Program-made: the position numbers and the translations under genes | The notes under the pieces: generated by a model | Seen by the model: only the letters and a program-made list of their open reading frames with translations | Database searches by the model: none | What the model was told of the DNA's origin: nothing | Origin: Saccoglossus kowalevskii | Lineage: Eukaryota; Hemichordata; Enteropneusta; Harrimaniidae | DNA: 25,731 bases | NCBI RefSeq assembly: GCF_000003605.2 | Contig: NW_003157232.1 | Coordinates: 245,394-271,124, forward strand | Direction: 5' to 3' | Shown: piece by piece, positions 22,561 to 25,731 of the stretch | Numbering within the stretch: the first letter of the stretch is position 1 | Layout: the number at the start of each line of letters is the position of its first letter

Positions 22561-22916
22561 TAAACAATAATGCTAAGATACGTACAATCTTGTCGTTTTT
22601 GTGTATAACAATTTACCGCAATGGATCTATGGTGTGCGTGTGTTTGTCTGTGGGTGGGGTGGAAGGGGGTAGTGGTTCAGGAACCCCTTCTCTGACTTGA
22701 AGAACGGTGAAATACTAGTAGTTCAAAAATGTTATGTGAAATAACTTAACAACGTAACACAAAGTAAGCCAAGAATAACAAATTTCTTCAACAGACCTCT
22801 AAGATACCAACAAATTCGCTCTGTTTCCTTTTAAAACGTAAAAGAATGACGTTTCACACCAAATATATTATTGTTGTTTTCGAACCCCCTATTCAAAAGT
22901 GCTGGCTACGGGCCTG

Positions 22917-23882
22917 ACGGTATTAGGAGTATCGTGTCTAATAAAATGAAGACCAAACTACTAATAAATCAACAGAATTTAACAATTTACTGAGGAAAAC
23001 GAAAAATTTACAAAATAGTTTATGTAAAGCAATTTTCTAATTGGATATGACATATGGTGTCTTTGATTTGGAAGTCTATTTCACGGTTTCTTTCGTCTGA
23101 GTATTGAAAATCGAAAATTGTTTTGTGTTTCAAGAAAGCATTTACGATCTCAAAACTTAATGCGACATTCGTATAGTATATACTTAACTATAACTGGTAA
23201 TCGTTGTTCTGACCGACATTTCATAATTCCCCCCGCTAGGGAGGCTATGTGATTCAGTAAGTTAGTTCGAAATATATATATTTTTTGTAATTTGTTTATC
23301 TTGCGTTACAGGGTCGACTGAAAATGAGCAATCAAATCAGAAATCACGATAGTTGGTAATTCCATACGACAGGGACGGGGCAAGGCAGAGAGGTTGTTCA
23401 TAACAAAAAATGACAGGAGTCTGCCAATCAAACTCAAAACATCAACTTTGTTCTAGAGAACAAATAGTCTAAAAAGGGATAAAAACGGAAATTTTTAATA
23501 AAATTGACATCATTTCTGAAACGATAAATATTTAAATGGTTGAAAAAATTGTGCAAATTATACCCCAAGTACGTACTTTTTTGAAATCTCCGTCGCATAT
23601 GTTTTCCCAAATGTTCCCAAAAAAGTTTACCATAGGTAGAACATTTTCACGAAAACAAAACTAGTTTGAGCGGAAATTTACGTTCACTTTTCCTCCATGG
23701 GTGCCCTGGAAGTGTGCGGAGGCTGACAAAAACTAACTAAACAAAAACGAACTACGTCGTTACATTCATTTTTAAAGCATTATGTTATATTGAAGGCGCT
23801 GTTCGAGTGCGTCCGATGCTTCACCTCGTACGCTTATTAATATGGTTCGTCACTTTTACGGCAACGGTGGAATTACCACAAA
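22917..23882. other. AT-rich intergenic spacer between two hAT-like elements
   Basis: No gene recognised and no structured element noted. Several poly-A and poly-T runs occur. The spacer separates the 2.2 kb hAT element from the short element at 23883. Confidence 0.5.
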
Positions 23883-24144
23883 AGTGGCGGCACGAAATTT
23901 TGCATAGGGGGGGGGGGCGAGATCTGCTCACCATCCCTCACGCAGAAGGCGCGACCTTACTAGAGGGTTCCGCCGGAATGATTTTGAAATCAAGACCCTC
24001 TGACACGCTATTTCCTGCATTTTGAGGGTCAAATTTTGCTGACATACATAACATAACAGAAAGGGTTTCAGCTTGATTTTTAGGGGGCTAAATGTTTTTC
24101 CGGGGGCGACCGCAGCCCCCCGCCATCCCAGTGCCGCCGCCACT
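23883..24144. mobile_element. Short non-autonomous hAT-like element (MITE)
   Basis: The left end AGTGGCGGCAC (23883-23893) and the right end GTGCCGCCGCCACT (24131-24144) are inverted copies, except that the right end has an extra GCC. Both ends are followed inward by G/C runs (G11 at 23907-23917; CCCCCGCC near 24117). Ends of the CAGTGGCGG type with subterminal G-runs are typical of animal hAT elements. At 262 bp it cannot encode a transposase. No target-site duplication is evident. A 72-codon open frame across it (23807-24025) is not considered a gene. Confidence 0.6.
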
Positions 24145-24640
24145 GGCAGTGGAACAGATTCGAATGTCAATGTCAACTGTCCAGTGAAAGGGACAAGTCG
24201 AAAGTTAATTACAGACAATTAGGTAATAACCGACTAATCTATTCGTAAAATCTTAGAAATTAAAATAAACAACTCAGAAAAGACCTACTTGCTTAAAATC
24301 TTATTTGATAATGTTGTAGTTGCTTTATATAATTAGTGTTCGTTTGTATAGCTTTTGAAGTACTATTATTTCAACAGTGTGACAACGTTTAAATTAGGCA
24401 TGGCTCAGATTTTTCCCATGGGTTCGTAGATTTACACTTACACTTGCAGTGAATGGAGTCATTGGGCTTCAACTTTGTATCAGATGGGTAGAAATGATAT
24501 TTGTGGAATCATCAGATTATCATGGAAAATCATTGTGTACAAAAAAAGCTTCCATGGGACTGAAGTAGATATCGTAAAAACGGGTCATCAGAAATACAGT
24601 ACATTTTAGAAACTTTAGTGAGAGTAGATACATTCTGGCA

Positions 24641-25078
24641 ATGGAATCATGTGATCTTACTGAATGTAAGAATAAAGTATTCTCTGAGTTTAAAGTTTTA
24701 TGGAAACAAAAAGTTGCTGAAAACAAAACTACGCACTCAAATCACTATAATATAGTACCGTATGCTAGTATGAATCGTACATGGAAAACGCCCTCAACGC
24801 TCATTTCTACGACTGGATATATAACTCGTCGTTTTTGTAATACGAGTGAAGATGAAAATGGAACTATACAATTTGATAGAGTTAATTTGATAGATCACGA
24901 GGTTGTTAATATATTATGTAACCATGAATGTTATTTCATTCGGTTTAGAACGTATTTTCAGTTAGATTTTACGGTAAAATTCATCTTATTCTGCTTTCCT
25001 TTCAAACAATTAAGAAACAAAAAAAAAAAAATAAAAGCAATTTGTAATTCGAATTCAGAACTGAATGTAACGAATTAA
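24641..25078 (+). CDS. Unrecognised 145-aa ORF in AT-rich DNA
   Basis: The frame is open for 145 codons from ATG 24641 to TAA. The N-terminal third (MESCDLTECKNKVFSEFKVL, then WKQKVAENK) is lysine- and glutamate-rich and helical, which vaguely recalls the segment before the last domain of LINE ORFs. The C-terminal part is Phe/Asn-rich and includes a run of five lysines coded by an A-tract. No family match is clear, and low-complexity composition makes chance likely. Listed so that it can be checked. Confidence 0.15.
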   Translation: MESCDLTECKNKVFSEFKVLWKQKVAENKTTHSNHYNIVPYASMNRTWKTPSTLISTTGYITRRFCNTSEDENGTIQFDRVNLIDHEVVNILCNHECYFIRFRTYFQLDFTVKFILFCFPFKQLRNKKKKIKAICNSNSELNVTN

Positions 25079-25131
25079 ATGATGGATGTAATGAATTAAT
25101 CATTGCAACTATTATAAAAGGGTTTAGATTC

Positions 25132-25194
25132 TTGTTACATAATGTCACTTGTCATGATTTGAATTTGAATGTCACATGTTACATTATGTAACAA
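25132..25194. repeat. Perfect 14-bp inverted repeat, 35-bp loop
   Basis: TTGTTACATAATGT (25132-25145) and ACATTATGTAACAA (25181-25194) are exact inverted copies. The 63-bp unit could be a tiny palindromic element or a cruciform-forming site. A loose direct repeat (GATGTAATGAATTAAT-like, about 25065-25100) lies just upstream. Confidence 0.75.
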
Positions 25195-25259
25195 TAGCAA
25201 ACAGCCAACGTGATTAGAATTCCGTATACGAAGTCCGTATTTGGTTGATTGTCAATTGC

Positions 25260-25305
25260 GTGATTGATCGATCGATTGATTGACTGATTGTCCGTTAATT
25301 GATTG
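25260..25305. repeat. (GATT)n/(GATC)n degenerate microsatellite
   Basis: GATTGATCGATCGATTGATT and then GACTGATTG form a tetranucleotide run of about ten units, with C/T exchanges and a short extension (GATTGACAG). It is a simple repeat with no coding content. Confidence 0.8.
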
Positions 25306-25469
25306 ACAGTGTGGTTTAATTATTCAGTTATTAATTTATTTAGCCATTTCAAACTGAATATTTAATAAGTAAGTGGCATATGTTTAATTAAATGTAATAT
25401 TGTATAATTTGCTGGGTAGATAGTTACCTCAAAAAACAGCACCTTGATGGCTTTATTTATCTTTAATTT

Positions 25470-25493
25470 TTGTTTGTTTGTTTGTTTGTTTGT
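25470..25493. repeat. (TGTT)n microsatellite
   Basis: Six TGTT/GTTT units lie in a T-rich context. Overlapping open frames here (25444-25641 and 25470-25676) are repeat-derived and show no family features. Confidence 0.85.
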
Positions 25494-25731
25494 ATTTATT
25501 GTTTATTGTACTCTGTGTGTGTCCAATGGCGTTGTAGGAACTTGGCACAATTTATACTTGTACTTTACTTATTTGTTTGTTGGTTTTACAGAGCTATCTT
25601 TCCTCCAGTCTTCAATGCAGCATACCGTTACCCATATATAGTTTTCTACATAAAGGATAAATATCTACCAACATAAATATAATTTCCCTAAATGTCCGGG
25701 GACTTTCTGACGCCAAAAAGAAAGAGAAGGT

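Larger units (their letters stand above)
20718..22916. mobile_element. Decayed hAT DNA transposon carrying a LINE relic
   Basis: The left end CAGGCCCGTAG (20718-20728) and the right end CTACGGGCCTG (22906-22916) are exact inverted copies. Just inside each lies a G-run followed by TTC (GGGGGGTTC on the left, GAACCCCC on the right). ACGGT directly follows the right end (22917-22921) and occurs one base before the left end (20712-20716). It could be a remnant of a target duplication, although hAT elements normally duplicate 8 bp. The interior holds a hAT transposase C-terminus on the + strand and a non-LTR retrotransposon 3' ORF relic downstream of it. The 2.2 kb length is too short for a full hAT transposase plus the LINE, so the N-terminal part of the transposase is mostly gone. 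Confidence 0.75.

Overview
This is a low-GC, intron-containing animal nuclear genome window with few genes and many old transposon scraps. The mix fits a marine invertebrate (mollusc, annelid, hemichordate or amphioxus-like): a FAM124-family gene, an Rv2258c-type methyltransferase gene with spliceosomal introns, hAT and LINE relics, a TATAGCGC-type dispersed repeat and several (GTTT)n/(AAAC)n tracts. The species cannot be fixed from the sequence. Nothing looks prokaryotic, and no CRISPR array, rRNA gene or convincing tRNA gene was seen.

Layout. (1) Positions 155-1428, + strand: the last three exons of a SAM-dependent methyltransferase gene whose 5' end lies before the window, followed by a polyadenylation signal near 1626. 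(2) About 1650-16450: a 15 kb stretch without a recognisable gene. It holds simple repeats, an 18-bp minisatellite, a few hairpins, a cluster of CRE-like TGACG sites near 6070-6210, and a dispersed-repeat fragment near 13650. (3) 16457-17596, - strand: an intact, single-exon FAM124-like protein of 379 aa. It is divergently paired across 235 bp with an unrecognised 113-aa ORF on the + strand (17832-18173), which suggests a shared promoter. (4) 18180-20710: intergenic, with an imperfect nested inverted repeat and a 16-bp palindrome. (5) 20718-22916: a decayed hAT DNA transposon with matching 11-bp ends. It holds the C-terminal dimerisation region of a transposase and, downstream of that, a degenerate non-LTR retrotransposon 3' ORF. 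(6) 23883-24144: a second, short, non-autonomous hAT-like element. (7) 24150-25731: AT-rich sequence with one unrecognised 145-aa ORF, a 14-bp-arm inverted repeat and tetranucleotide repeats.

The methyltransferase and FAM124 genes lie about 15 kb apart and show no functional link. The FAM124/113-aa pair is the only arrangement that suggests shared regulation. No complete novel system was recognised. The points most worth checking are the animal Rv2258c-type gene, the divergent gene pair, the nested hAT/LINE relic and the excess of perfect CRE octamers.
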